Below, in pieces: positions 25,870 to 33,340 of a stretch of DNA of 33,523 bases (the first letter of the stretch is position 1; the number at the start of each line of letters is the position of its first letter). This DNA comes from DASRZM01 sp035686365 (GTDB taxonomy: Bacteria; Pseudomonadota; Gammaproteobacteria; Xanthomonadales; Xanthomonadaceae). The position numbers and the translations under genes are program-made. The stretch covers positions 1 through 33,523 of the forward strand of contig DASRZM010000072.1 in the NCBI GenBank assembly GCA_035686365.1, given 5' to 3'. The notes below the pieces were generated by a model. It was not told where the DNA came from, searched no databases, and worked only from the letters and a program-made list of their open reading frames with translations.

Positions 25870-26834
25870 GCGCCGTCCCCGCCGAAATGCGCGTAGCCGC
25901 TTCGCGGTGGGCGATAGTCGCTGCCATCCGGGGCGATCACGCAGACGCCGCTCCCGGCGACGATGCGGCCGATGCAGTGCATCGCGATGCCTTCGGCAAG
26001 CAATGCCGCCCTGGCCTGTTCCAGGTGCGAAGGCGCCAGCGCAAAGCACAACTCGTAGTCGTCGCCGGCGGCCAGCTGCAGCGGCCAGCGGTCGGCTTCG
26101 TCGAAAGCCTGCGCCAGCGCGGCGCTCGCCGGCAACCGCGCCAGCTCGACTTCGGCGCCCACGCCACTGGCCTGACCGATGTGCCCCAGATCCGCCAGCA
26201 GGCCGTCGGACAGGTCGATGCACGCCGAGGCGAACCCGCGCAGGGCCACGCCTGCTGCCAGCCGCGGCGTGGGTCGGTGCAGCCGCCCGGACAGCACGGC
26301 ATCTCCGGCGCGGCCGTGTTCACGCAGCGCCAGTGCGCCGCCCGCATCACCCAAGGTGCCGGTGACGCAGACCGCATCGCCGCTGCGCGCCCCGCCGCGC
26401 TGCAGCGCCCGTCCCTCCGGAACCCACCCGATCGCGGTGACGCCGATCGTGCGCGGCCCGCGCGTGAGGTCGCCGCCGACCAGCGCGACCTGGTGCTTGG
26501 TGGCCAGCTCCAGGAACCCGTCCAGAAAGGCATCGAGCCAGTCGCTGTCCGGCTCGGGCAGGGTCAGCGCCAGTGTGGCCCAGGCGGCCTGGGCACCCAT
26601 CGCCGCCAGGTCCGACAGGTTCACCGCCAGCGCCTTCCAGCCCACGTCGGCCGCCGCGTCGGCCACCGCGAAGTGCACGCCCTCGACCAGCGAGTCGGTG
26701 GTCACCACCAGCTCGTGACCGGAGCGCGGCGCCAGCACGGCGGCGTCGTCACCGATGCCCAGGCGCACGTCGGCGCGGGTCGCGGCGCGATGCCGGATGC
26801 GGTCGATCAGCTCGAACTCGCCAAGCCCCGCCAC
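25866..26834 (-). CDS. thiL: Thiamine-monophosphate kinase ThiL
   Basis: ThiL phosphorylates thiamine monophosphate to the active cofactor thiamine diphosphate. The 322-residue product starts GEFELIDRI, as the family does, and has LGIGDDAAVLAP, VVTTDSLVEGVHF, and WKALAVNLSDLAAMGAQA. These acidic residues bind magnesium and ATP. VALVGGDLTRGP and CIDLSDGLLADLGH follow. The start is a GTG at 26832-26834, one base after the nusB stop, because the first upstream ATG lies inside nusB and no ATG precedes GEFEL. It is ATGA-coupled to pgpA downstream. Confidence 0.96.
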   Translation of the reverse strand: MAGLGEFELIDRIRHRAATRADVRLGIGDDAAVLAPRSGHELVVTTDSLVEGVHFAVADAAADVGWKALAVNLSDLAAMGAQAAWATLALTLPEPDSDWLDAFLDGFLELATKHQVALVGGDLTRGPRTIGVTAIGWVPEGRALQRGGARSGDAVCVTGTLGDAGGALALREHGRAGDAVLSGRLHRPTPRLAAGVALRGFASACIDLSDGLLADLGHIGQASGVGAEVELARLPASAALAQAFDEADRWPLQLAAGDDYELCFALAPSHLEQARAALLAEGIAMHCIGRIVAGSGVCVIAPDGSDYRPPRSGYAHFGGDGA

Positions 26835-26835
26835 G

Positions 26836-27294
26836 TCAGCGCGCGCGCGCGGCGGCGACTTCCGCGGCGCGCCAGCTGCCCGCGGCACGGTCCAGCACGC
26901 CGTTGATGTAGGTGTGCCCGTGGTCGGCGCCGAAGCGCTTGGTGGCCTCGATCGCCTCGTTGATGACCACCCGATAGGGCACGTCCTCGCGGAACATCAG
27001 CTCGAATGCGGCCAGCCGCAGCACCGCACGCTCGATCGGGTCGACCCGCTCGATCGGCCGGTCCAGGAACTGCGCCAGCGCCTCGTCGATGCGCCCCTGG
27101 TGCGTTCCGATGCCGCGCAGCAGCGCCTCGAAGTACTCCTGGTCGGCGACTTCCATGTCCTGCTCGTCATGGAACTGCTCGATCACCTCGCGCATCGGCG
27201 TACCCGACAGCTGCCAGGCGTACAGCGCCTGCACCGCACGCCGGCGCGCGCGCGAGCGCGCAGCGGTGTCGATTCCGTCCGGGCGCGCGCTCAC
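26836..27294 (-). CDS. nusB: Transcription antitermination factor NusB
   Basis: NusB binds boxA RNA with NusE (ribosomal protein S10) and supports antitermination in rRNA operons. The 152-residue all-helical product shows ARRRAVQALYAWQLSG, YFEALLRGI, RVDPIERAVLRLAAFEL, VPYRVVINEAIEATKRFG and YINGVLDRA, all diagnostic. The GTG at 27294 overlaps the ribH stop as GTGA, which sets the start; the long in-frame extension upstream is ribH in another frame. The ribH-nusB-thiL order is classic for this phylum. Confidence 0.96.
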   Translation of the reverse strand: MSARPDGIDTAARSRARRRAVQALYAWQLSGTPMREVIEQFHDEQDMEVADQEYFEALLRGIGTHQGRIDEALAQFLDRPIERVDPIERAVLRLAAFELMFREDVPYRVVINEAIEATKRFGADHGHTYINGVLDRAAGSWRAAEVAAARAR

Positions 27295-27764
27295 GCAAGC
27301 TCCCGCGCGAACTTCAACATCGCCAGCGCGGCCAGCGCGGCGTCCTCGCCCTTGTTGCCCTCGGCCCCGCCGGCCCGCGCCCATGCGTCGTGCTCGCGCT
27401 CGACCGCAAGCACGGCGTTGGCGACCGGCACGCCGGTTTCCAGCTGCACGCGCATCAGCCCGGCCGCGCACTGGTCGGCGACATGCTCGTAGTGCCGGGT
27501 CTGCCCGCGGATCACGCAGCCCAACGCGACGACCGCGGCGTAGCCTGCGCGCGCCAGCGCCTGCGCCGCGGATGGCAGTTCCCAGGCGCCGGGCACATGG
27601 AACTCGCGCACACTGGCGGCGTCGCCGCCGCGCCCGTACAGGGCATCGCGCGCACCCTCGAGCAGACGCGCGACGATCTCGTGGTTGAAACGCGTGGCCA
27701 CCAGCGCGATGCGCGCGCCCGGCGGCACCGTGAGATTGCTGTCCATGGACGGGTTGCCGGACAT
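27291..27764 (-). CDS. ribH: Lumazine synthase RibH
   Basis: RibH condenses 5-amino-6-ribitylamino-uracil with 3,4-dihydroxy-2-butanone 4-phosphate to give 6,7-dimethyl-8-ribityllumazine, the substrate of riboflavin synthase. The product has VATRFNHEIVARLLEGA, VREFHVPGAWELP (phosphate and ring binding) and ALGCVIRGQTRHYEHVA with the catalytic histidine H91. Start choice is open: GTG 27806, ATG 27764 (157 residues, taken here for usual family size) or ATG 27746, none with a clear ribosome-binding site. It overlaps nusB as GTGA. Confidence 0.94.
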   Translation of the reverse strand: MSGNPSMDSNLTVPPGARIALVATRFNHEIVARLLEGARDALYGRGGDAASVREFHVPGAWELPSAAQALARAGYAAVVALGCVIRGQTRHYEHVADQCAAGLMRVQLETGVPVANAVLAVEREHDAWARAGGAEGNKGEDAALAALAMLKFARELA

Positions 27765-27824
27765 CGGGTCGGGTCGGTCGTGAGGAGCGCGCAGCGAGAT
27801 GGCCACGCGCTCGCGGGGAAGCGC

Positions 27825-27830
27825 ATTGTA
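27825..27830 (-). promoter_or_regulatory. -10 element before ribH
   Basis: TACAAT followed by GCGC on the minus strand lies in the 90-base ribB-ribH gap. It would start a transcript near 27818 for ribH-nusB-thiL-pgpA. No -35 match is seen. If it is used, the GTG at 27806 would leave a leader of only about 12 bases, which favours the later ribH starts. Confidence 0.5.
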
Positions 27831-27897
27831 GCGGGCGCGGCGAGGGGGCGCGTTGCGGGCATAGGGAGACTTTGCAGCGCCACCCGGCGCCGCAAGC

Positions 27898-28992
27898 TCA
27901 GGGCGCGACGTATTCCTCCACCGAAAGCCCGAAGCCCCCCAGGGCCACCTGTTTGCGCGGTGCGCCGATCACCCGCAGCCGGCGCGCGCCCAGCTCGGCC
28001 AGGATCTGCGCACCGACCCCGTTGCGACGCCATTCGCGCACGCGCTGGTCGGCCGGCTCGGGCTCGCCTGCCCGCTGCAGCCGGGCCAGCAGCGCAGCCG
28101 GGTCATAACGCTCGGCCAGCACCACCACCGCCCCGCTGCCGGCGTCGGCCACGCGTTGCAGCGCGCCGGCCACCGACAGGCCCAGGTCGGGGCGCTCCAC
28201 GTGCAGCACGTCGGTCAGCAGGTTCTTCACGTGCACCCGCACCAGGAATGGCTGTTCCGGGTCCGGAGTCCCTCGGACCAGCGCAAAGTGCAGGTCGTGG
28301 GCGATGCGGTCGCGGTAGGTGACCAGGGTGAAGCGGCCGAATTCGGTTTCCACCTCGCGGCTGTCCACGCGTTCGACCGTGGCCTCGGTCTCCAGCCGGT
28401 GGCGGATGAGCTCTGCGATCGAGCCCATCTTCAGCCCGCGCTCGCGCGCGAATGCCTCCAGCTGCGGCCGCCGCGCCATGGTGCCGTCCTCGTTCAGGAC
28501 CTCCACCAGCACGCCGGCCGGCTCCAGCCCGGCCAGCAACGCCAGGTCGCTGGCCGCCTCGGTGTGGCCGGCGCGCGTGAGCACGCCGCCGGGCTGCGCC
28601 ATCAGCGGGAAGATGTGCCCGGGCTGGCTCAGGTCCTCGGGACGCGCGTCCGGCCGCACGGCAGTGCGCACGGTGTGCGCCCGGTCGTAGGCCGAGATGC
28701 CGGTGGTCACGCCCTGGGCCGCCTCGATCGAAACGGTGAAGTTGGTACCGTAGGCCGAGCGGTTGTCGCGGACCATCAGCGGCAGCCGCAGCTGCGCGCA
28801 GCGCTCGCGCGTGAGCGCCAGGCAGATCAGACCGCGCGCATGGCGCGCCATGAAGTTGATGTCCTCCGGCCGCACCTTGCCGGCGGCCATGATCAGGTCG
28901 CCCTCGTTCTCGCGGTCCTCGTCATCGACGATCACGACCATGCGGCCGTCGCGGATGTCGGCGAGCAGTTCGGGGATCGGGGAAAAGGGCAT
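27898..28992 (-). CDS. ribB: 3,4-dihydroxy-2-butanone 4-phosphate synthase with degenerate RibA domain
   Basis: The N-terminal half (about 1-205 of 364) is a full RibB, which converts ribulose 5-phosphate into the four-carbon unit of riboflavin. It shows the acidic loop DDEDRENEGD at 23-32, TNFTVSIEAAQGVTTGIS, and RAGHTEAASDLALLAG. The C-terminal half aligns in outline with GTP cyclohydrolase II (DLHFALVRG, VRVHVKN). It lacks the zinc-binding cysteines and the RQEGRGIGL-type catalytic stretch. It therefore resembles the RibBX proteins known in Proteobacteria rather than true RibBA. The ATG at 28992 is used because upstream codons are repeat-derived. No FMN riboswitch is seen upstream. Confidence 0.93.
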   Translation of the reverse strand: MPFSPIPELLADIRDGRMVVIVDDEDRENEGDLIMAAGKVRPEDINFMARHARGLICLALTRERCAQLRLPLMVRDNRSAYGTNFTVSIEAAQGVTTGISAYDRAHTVRTAVRPDARPEDLSQPGHIFPLMAQPGGVLTRAGHTEAASDLALLAGLEPAGVLVEVLNEDGTMARRPQLEAFARERGLKMGSIAELIRHRLETEATVERVDSREVETEFGRFTLVTYRDRIAHDLHFALVRGTPDPEQPFLVRVHVKNLLTDVLHVERPDLGLSVAGALQRVADAGSGAVVVLAERYDPAALLARLQRAGEPEPADQRVREWRRNGVGAQILAELGARRLRVIGAPRKQVALGGFGLSVEEYVAP

Positions 28993-29050
28993 GGCAGGCG
29001 GCGCAGCGGGGGTGGGTCGTATTCTAGGGCTTGCGGCGGAGGAGGAAGGG

Positions 29051-29085
29051 CTCGGGACTCGGGACTCGGGACTCGGGACTCGGGA
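29051..29085. repeat. Heptamer tandem repeat (CTCGGGA x5)
   Basis: Five perfect copies of CTCGGGA lie immediately to one side of the 40-bp inverted repeat at 29103-29232. On the other side a second heptamer series, CTGAGCC / CTGACCT / CTGAGCC / CTGAGCC, occupies 29251-29278. Heptamer arrays like this are, from memory, common in Xanthomonadaceae intergenic DNA. Confidence 0.85.
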
Positions 29086-29102
29086 AAGGCTCGCAGGTCG
29101 AA

Positions 29103-29232
29103 GGGTCCGGCTGTTCGTGCTTCGATACCTCAGCACGAACGGGACGCTCGCGGCGTTCACAGCCCAACATCACAGCGCGCGCCGCAACCTCACCGTTCGT
29201 GCTGAGGTATCGAAGCACGAACAGCCGGACCC
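29103..29232. repeat. Perfect 40-bp inverted repeat between ribE and ribB
   Basis: The arms at 29103-29142 and 29193-29232 are exact reverse complements over 40 bases, with a 50-base spacer. Each arm is itself a hairpin, GTTCGTGCT ... AGCACGAAC, so the unit looks like two REP hairpins facing each other (REPIN-like). Weaker symmetry continues outward to the heptamer arrays (GGAAA-GCTCGCA blocks). It fills the 299-base ribE-ribB gap, where no gene is present. Open frames through it are spurious. Confidence 0.92.
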
Positions 29233-29291
29233 TGGTTGGTGCGAGCTTTCCTGAGCCCTGACCTCTGAGCCCTGAGCCCTGCTCTCCAGCC

Positions 29292-29879
29292 CTACCCCAC
29301 CATCCTCTCCACATACCGCGCAATCACATCCACCTCCAGGTTCACGTTCACCCCAAGGCAGATCCGCCCGAAGGTGGTGTGTGCCAGCGTGTGGGGGACC
29401 AGCATCACCTCGAAGCCGTCGGGGTGCACGGCATTGACCGTGAGGCTGGCGCCATCGACGGCGATCGAGCCCTTGACGGCGATGTAGCGCCGCAGGCTTG
29501 CCGGTGCATCGAATCGCCAGCACTGCGCGCGCGCGGCTTCAGTGATGCTGCGCACGGTCCCGGTGGCATCGACATGGCCGCTCACGATATGGCCGCCGAA
29601 GCGGGCGTCGGCGCGCACGGCGCGCTCGAGGTTGACGAAGTGGCCGGGGACATGGCCGCCCAGCGTCGTGCAGGCCAGCGTTTCGGTGGATACATCGGCG
29701 GTGAAACGCGCACCGTCGGCTGCGGCCACGGTCAGGCACACGCCGGCGACGCAGATGCTCTCCCCCGGCACCAGTGCTTCGCGCGGCGGCGCGGAGAAGG
29801 CGACGGTCAAGCGAAGGTCGCCATCGCCGTGCGCGATCGCCTCGATCGTGCCCACGTCCTCGATGATGCCGGTGAACAT
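29292..29879 (-). CDS. ribE: Riboflavin synthase, alpha chain
   Basis: This enzyme (RibE, called RibC in E. coli) dismutates two 6,7-dimethyl-8-ribityllumazine molecules into riboflavin and the RibH substrate. The 195-residue product begins MFTGIIEDVGTI, the family hallmark. It has two lumazine-binding repeats, with SICVAGVCLTV in the first and SIAVDGASLTVN in the second, plus GGHIVSGHVDATG between them. It starts two bases after the ribD stop. The next gene, ribB, is 299 bases away across a repeat element. Confidence 0.97.
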   Translation of the reverse strand: MFTGIIEDVGTIEAIAHGDGDLRLTVAFSAPPREALVPGESICVAGVCLTVAAADGARFTADVSTETLACTTLGGHVPGHFVNLERAVRADARFGGHIVSGHVDATGTVRSITEAARAQCWRFDAPASLRRYIAVKGSIAVDGASLTVNAVHPDGFEVMLVPHTLAHTTFGRICLGVNVNLEVDVIARYVERMVG

Positions 29880-29881
29880 GC

Positions 29882-30976
29882 TCAGGCCTCCGGGCGGTAC
29901 AGCAGGCGCAGGTCCGGCCCGACCCGCCGCGACTGGACCAGCGAAAAGCCGCGGCGCTGTGCCATCGTGCCCACGTCCAGCCCGCCCAGCAGCGGGCGGG
30001 CGCGCTCGCCCAGGACCACCGGTGCGACGTACACCAGCAGCTCGTCCACCAGCCCGGCTTCCAGCAGCGCGCCGCACAGCGTGGCGCCGGCTTCGACCTG
30101 GACCTCGTTGATGCCGCGCTGCGCCAGTGCCGCCACGGCCGCAGCCGGGTCGACGCGGTCGCCACGGGCATCGAGCGCGATGCGTTCGCAGCCGGACAGG
30201 TGTGCGGGCACCGCGGCGCCGCCAGCGTGCACGAGCAGCGTCGGTGCCGATGCGTCCAGGATCCTGGCGCCGGCCGGAATGCCGAGGTCCGCGGCCAGCA
30301 CGACCCGCAGCGGCGGCGCGAACTCGGCCGGCTCGTCCAGCCGCACCGTCAGCATCGGATCGTCGGCGCGCACGGTGACATCGGTGGTCAACAGCGCACC
30401 GCAGCGCGCGCGCCAGCGTGCAACGTCGCGGCGCGAGGCGGCCGAGGAGATCCATCGGCTCTCGCCGCCGGCCAGCGCCGTGCGACCGTCCAGGCTCATC
30501 GCCAGCTTCACCCGCAGCCACGGCCGGCCGCGATGCACGCGCGACAGGAACCCCCGGTTGATCTCGCGCGCGGCCGCCTCCAGCAGGCCCGTGTCCACCT
30601 GCACGCCGCCTTCGCGCAGGCGCGCCAGGCCGCGACCGTTCACGTGCTCGAACGGATCGTGCAGGGCGCTGACCACACGCGCGATGCCCGCGGCCAGCAG
30701 CGCCTCTGCGCACGGCGGCGTGCGTCCATGGTGTGCGCACGGTTCCAGCGTGACGTAGGCGGTGGCGCCGCGGGCCCGCTCGCCGGCCGCCTGCAGCGCC
30801 AGCGGCTCGGCGTGTGCTTCGCCGGCGCGCCGATGCCAGCCTTCGCCGACGACCTCCTCGCCGTGCGCGATCACGCAGCCGACCGCGGGATTCGGCCGCG
30901 CCGTCCACTGCCCGCGCGCGGCCAGCCGCAGCGCGCACGCCATCATCGCGTGATCGACGGCCGAAAAGGGGGTCAC
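29882..30976 (-). CDS. ribD: Bifunctional riboflavin deaminase/reductase RibD
   Basis: RibD deaminates the GTP-derived pyrimidine and then reduces its ribosyl side chain. The 364-residue product has the zinc deaminase domain first: H55-A-E57, with C80 and C89 in LEPCAHHGRTPPCA. The NADPH-dependent reductase domain follows from about residue 150 (LRVKLAMSLDGRTA, SAASRRDVARWRARC, VQVEAGATLCGALLEAGLVDELLVY). The GTG at 30974-30976 overlaps the nrdR stop as GTGA. The nrdR-ribD-ribE order is conserved in many gammaproteobacteria. Confidence 0.97.
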   Translation of the reverse strand: MTPFSAVDHAMMACALRLAARGQWTARPNPAVGCVIAHGEEVVGEGWHRRAGEAHAEPLALQAAGERARGATAYVTLEPCAHHGRTPPCAEALLAAGIARVVSALHDPFEHVNGRGLARLREGGVQVDTGLLEAAAREINRGFLSRVHRGRPWLRVKLAMSLDGRTALAGGESRWISSAASRRDVARWRARCGALLTTDVTVRADDPMLTVRLDEPAEFAPPLRVVLAADLGIPAGARILDASAPTLLVHAGGAAVPAHLSGCERIALDARGDRVDPAAAVAALAQRGINEVQVEAGATLCGALLEAGLVDELLVYVAPVVLGERARPLLGGLDVGTMAQRRGFSLVQSRRVGPDLRLLYRPEA

Positions 30977-31482
30977 TTGCGCCTGTCGTCCTCACCCAGC
31001 AGCGAAAGCTGGACCTGGTCGAGCGCCGGCAGGTCGCGCTCGAGCCGCTCGACCTCCTCGCGGAAAGCCTGCACGTCCTCGAAGCGGCGGTACACCGAGG
31101 CGAAGCGCACGTAGCCGACCTGGTCGAGCTTCTTGAGCGCCGCCATCACGTACTCGCCGATCCGGCGCGAGGGCAGTTCGCGTTCGCCGCTGGTGCGCGC
31201 GGCCTGGATGATGGCGTGCACCGCCACGTCGATCGCCTCGGCCGACACCGGCCGCTTCTGCAGCGCGCGCTCGAAGCCGGTACGCAGCTTGGTCTCGTCG
31301 AAGGCCTCGCGGCGGCCGTCGCCCTTGATCACGGCCGGCAGCTTGATCTCCGGCGTCTCGAAGGTATTGAAGCGTTCTCCGCAGGCCGGGCACTCGCGGC
31401 GCCGGCGCACGGTGCCGCCATCCTCGGTCAACCGCGAATCGATTACGCGGGTGTCTTCGTGCTGGCAGAAGGGGCAGTGCAT
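30973..31482 (-). CDS. nrdR: Transcriptional repressor NrdR
   Basis: NrdR is the zinc-finger and ATP-cone protein that represses ribonucleotide reductase genes when dATP is high. The 169-residue product starts with MHCPFCQHEDTRVIDSR; zinc ligands are C3, C6, C31 and C34. The ATP-cone domain follows (VIKGDGRREAFDETKLRTGFERALQKRPV), and then VGYVRFASVYRRFEDV. It is coupled to ribD by a GTGA overlap. I see no clear NrdR box near it; its targets are presumably elsewhere. Confidence 0.97.
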   Translation of the reverse strand: MHCPFCQHEDTRVIDSRLTEDGGTVRRRRECPACGERFNTFETPEIKLPAVIKGDGRREAFDETKLRTGFERALQKRPVSAEAIDVAVHAIIQAARTSGERELPSRRIGEYVMAALKKLDQVGYVRFASVYRRFEDVQAFREEVERLERDLPALDQVQLSLLGEDDRRK

Positions 31483-31519
31483 CAGCGGGTTGGCGAGGTC
31501 TCGGAATCCAGAGCTTTTT

Positions 31520-31648
31520 TCCGCAAAAAACGCAAAAAACGCAAAAAAGGAGAGCAGGCGTGCCGGCAGCGGTACTGACTTGCCGCTTTACGCCTCCGCA
31601 CAGGCTCAGTGACATCCCTCTCTTCGCATACTTTGCGTCCTTTGCGGA
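31520..31648. repeat. A-rich 9-mer tandem repeat in an imperfect inverted repeat, glyA-nrdR gap
   Basis: CGCAAAAAA occurs three times head to tail (31522-31530, 31531-31539, 31540-31548). The flanking arm TCCGCAAA...GGAGAG (31520-31554) is imperfectly complementary to 31617-31648 (CCTCTCTTCGCATACTTTGCG...). It fills most of the 176-base gap between glyA and nrdR. As RNA it could form a stem between the two genes. A+T content is far above the surroundings. Confidence 0.7.
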
Positions 31649-31658
31649 CTCACTGCTT

Positions 31659-32912
31659 TCAACTGTAAACGGGAAAACGCCGACACTGTTCCACGACCCT
31701 CTCGCGCACGCGCGCGATCACCGATTCGTCCTCCGGCGCCTCGAGAACGTCGCAGATCCAGCCGGCCAGCTCGCGGCAGTCGGCCTCGCCGTAGCCGCGC
31801 GTGGTCACCGCCGGCGTGCCCAGGCGCAGGCCCGAGGTGACGAACGGCGAGCGCGGGTCGTTGGGCACCGCGTTCTTGTTGACCGTGATGTGGGCTGTCC
31901 CGAGCGCGGCCTCGGCGTCCTTGCCGGTCACCTCGCGGCCGATCAGGTCGACCAGGAACAGGTGGTTCTCGGTGCCGCCGGAAACGATCCGGACCCCGCG
32001 CGCGATCATGGTGGCGGCCATCGCCCTGGCATTGGCGACCACCTGCCGCTGGTAGTCGCCGAACTCCGGCTGCAGCGCCTCCAGGAAGGCGACCGCCTTG
32101 GCTGCGATCACGTGCATCAGCGGGCCACCCTGGGTGCCCGGGAACACCATCGACTGCAGCTTCTTCTCGATCTCCGGGTTGGACCTTGCCAGGATCAGGC
32201 CGCCGCGCGGCCCACGCAGGGTCTTGTGCGTGGTGGAGGTCACCACGTCGGCATGCGGCACCGGATTCGGATACACGCCGGCGGCGACCAGACCGGCCAC
32301 GTGCGCCATGTCGACCACGAAATACGCACCCACGTCCCGGGCGATCTGCGCCATGCGCTCCCAGTCCACCACCTGCGAGTAGGCCGAGAAGCCGCCGATG
32401 ACCATCCGGGGACGGTGCTCGCGCGCCAGCCGCTCGACCTCGTCGTAGTCGATCAGGCCGGTGTCCACGTCGATGCCGTACTGCACCGCGTTGAACAGCT
32501 TGCCCGAGAAATTGACCTTGGCGCCGTGGGTCAGGTGGCCGCCGTGCGCCAGGCTCATGCCCAGCAGGGTATCGCCGGGCGCCAGCAGCGCCAGGTACAC
32601 GGCCGCATTGGCCTGCGATCCCGAATGCGGCTGCACGTTGGCGTAGTCGGCGCCGAACAGCTGCCTGGCACGCTCGATTGCCAGGGTTTCGGCCACGTCC
32701 ACGTACTCGCAGCCCCCGTAGTAGCGCTTTCCCGGGTAGCCCTCGGCGTACTTGTTGGTCAGGACCGAACCCTGCGCCTGGAGCACGCGCGGGCTGGCGT
32801 AGTTCTCCGAGGCGATCAGCTCGACGTGGTCCTCCTGGCGCCGGAGCTCGTCGGCAAGGGCGCGGGCCAGCGCATCGTCGAAGCCGGCGATCTGCATGCT
32901 CGGGTCGAACAT
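31659..32912 (-). CDS. glyA: Serine hydroxymethyltransferase GlyA
   Basis: GlyA is the PLP enzyme that interconverts serine and glycine and supplies methylene-tetrahydrofolate. The 417-residue product has ELIASENYAS (31-40), NKYAEGYPGKRYYGGCEYVD, QPHSGSQANAAVY, VVDMAHVAGLVAAG, and the PLP lysine K230 in TSTTHKTLRGPRGG, matching the E. coli enzyme nearly residue for residue. An AGGAA ribosome-binding site lies just before the ATG at 32912. It heads the run that continues through nrdR and the rib genes. Confidence 0.98.
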   Translation of the reverse strand: MFDPSMQIAGFDDALARALADELRRQEDHVELIASENYASPRVLQAQGSVLTNKYAEGYPGKRYYGGCEYVDVAETLAIERARQLFGADYANVQPHSGSQANAAVYLALLAPGDTLLGMSLAHGGHLTHGAKVNFSGKLFNAVQYGIDVDTGLIDYDEVERLAREHRPRMVIGGFSAYSQVVDWERMAQIARDVGAYFVVDMAHVAGLVAAGVYPNPVPHADVVTSTTHKTLRGPRGGLILARSNPEIEKKLQSMVFPGTQGGPLMHVIAAKAVAFLEALQPEFGDYQRQVVANARAMAATMIARGVRIVSGGTENHLFLVDLIGREVTGKDAEAALGTAHITVNKNAVPNDPRSPFVTSGLRLGTPAVTTRGYGEADCRELAGWICDVLEAPEDESVIARVRERVVEQCRRFPVYS

Positions 32913-32943
32913 CCGGGTTCCTGGTCAGCGGCGGAATCCCGCG

Positions 32944-32949
32944 ATTCTA
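32944..32949 (-). promoter_or_regulatory. -10 element of glyA
   Basis: TAGAAT followed by CGCGGG on the minus strand lies 32 bases before the glyA start. It has five of six consensus bases. No -35 of quality is seen. Confidence 0.55.
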
Positions 32950-32999
32950 CCGTTTCGACGGGCGTGGCTGCCGGGGCAGGCCAGGCGTTCCGGCAGCCC

Positions 33000-33024
33000 G
33001 ATCGCGGCCATGGGCCGCTCCCAC
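33000..33024. repeat. REP-like palindrome, class A, single copy before glyA
   Basis: The same 25-mer as at 17755 and 22863 (GATCGC, hairpin GCGGCC-ATG-GGCCGC, CTCCCAC). It sits in the 428-base glyA-ettA divergent gap. Confidence 0.8.
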
Positions 33025-33071
33025 AACGCGTTCGGGGTCGCTCATGGAGGCCCCACCCTGCCTCGAGCCGA

Positions 33072-33181
33072 GTGCCGCTTGCCGGTGTCGCTCGCGGGGA
33101 CGTTGGCGACATGGATGTCGCCAAAGAGCCCCCAGGGACGGGTTTACGGCGATCCCCGCGAGCGACACCGGCAAGTGGCAC
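33072..33181. repeat. 29-bp inverted repeat with inner hairpin, glyA-ettA gap
   Basis: The arms 33072-33100 and 33153-33181 match at 28 of 29 positions as reverse complements. The 52-base spacer contains a second hairpin, TTGGCGACAT-GG-ATGTCGCCAA (33103-33124). From memory, translated forms of this sequence are common as spurious ORFs in Xanthomonadaceae genomes, so it is probably a dispersed element. No gene is seen in the gap. Confidence 0.85.
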
Positions 33182-33253
33182 GGCCTACGGAGAGGAACGC
33201 CGCCCGTTCAGCGCACCACCAGCCCCCTCGTGGCCTTGCACCGGCGCATCGGC

Positions 33254-33259
33254 GATAAT
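33254..33259 (+). promoter_or_regulatory. -10 candidate for ettA
   Basis: GATAAT followed by GCGCGG lies about 80 bases before the ettA ATG. It is the best -10 match on the plus strand in this gap; no -35 is seen. Confidence 0.4.
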
Positions 33260-33340
33260 GCGCGGCTCGCTTTTCCAGCTTCCCGGCCGCCCGCCCGGCT
33301 CGCAGCCAGGCACCGTGCGGCCCGCGTCCCAAGGACCGCC

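Noticed and set aside
28993..29160. N-terminal extension of RibB through the heptamer repeats
   Set aside because: The residues reflect the heptamer and inverted-repeat DNA; RibB homology starts at the ATG at 28992.
28993..29291. FMN riboswitch ahead of ribB
   Set aside because: I looked for the conserved RFN-element blocks in the ribE-ribB gap and found only repeat elements.
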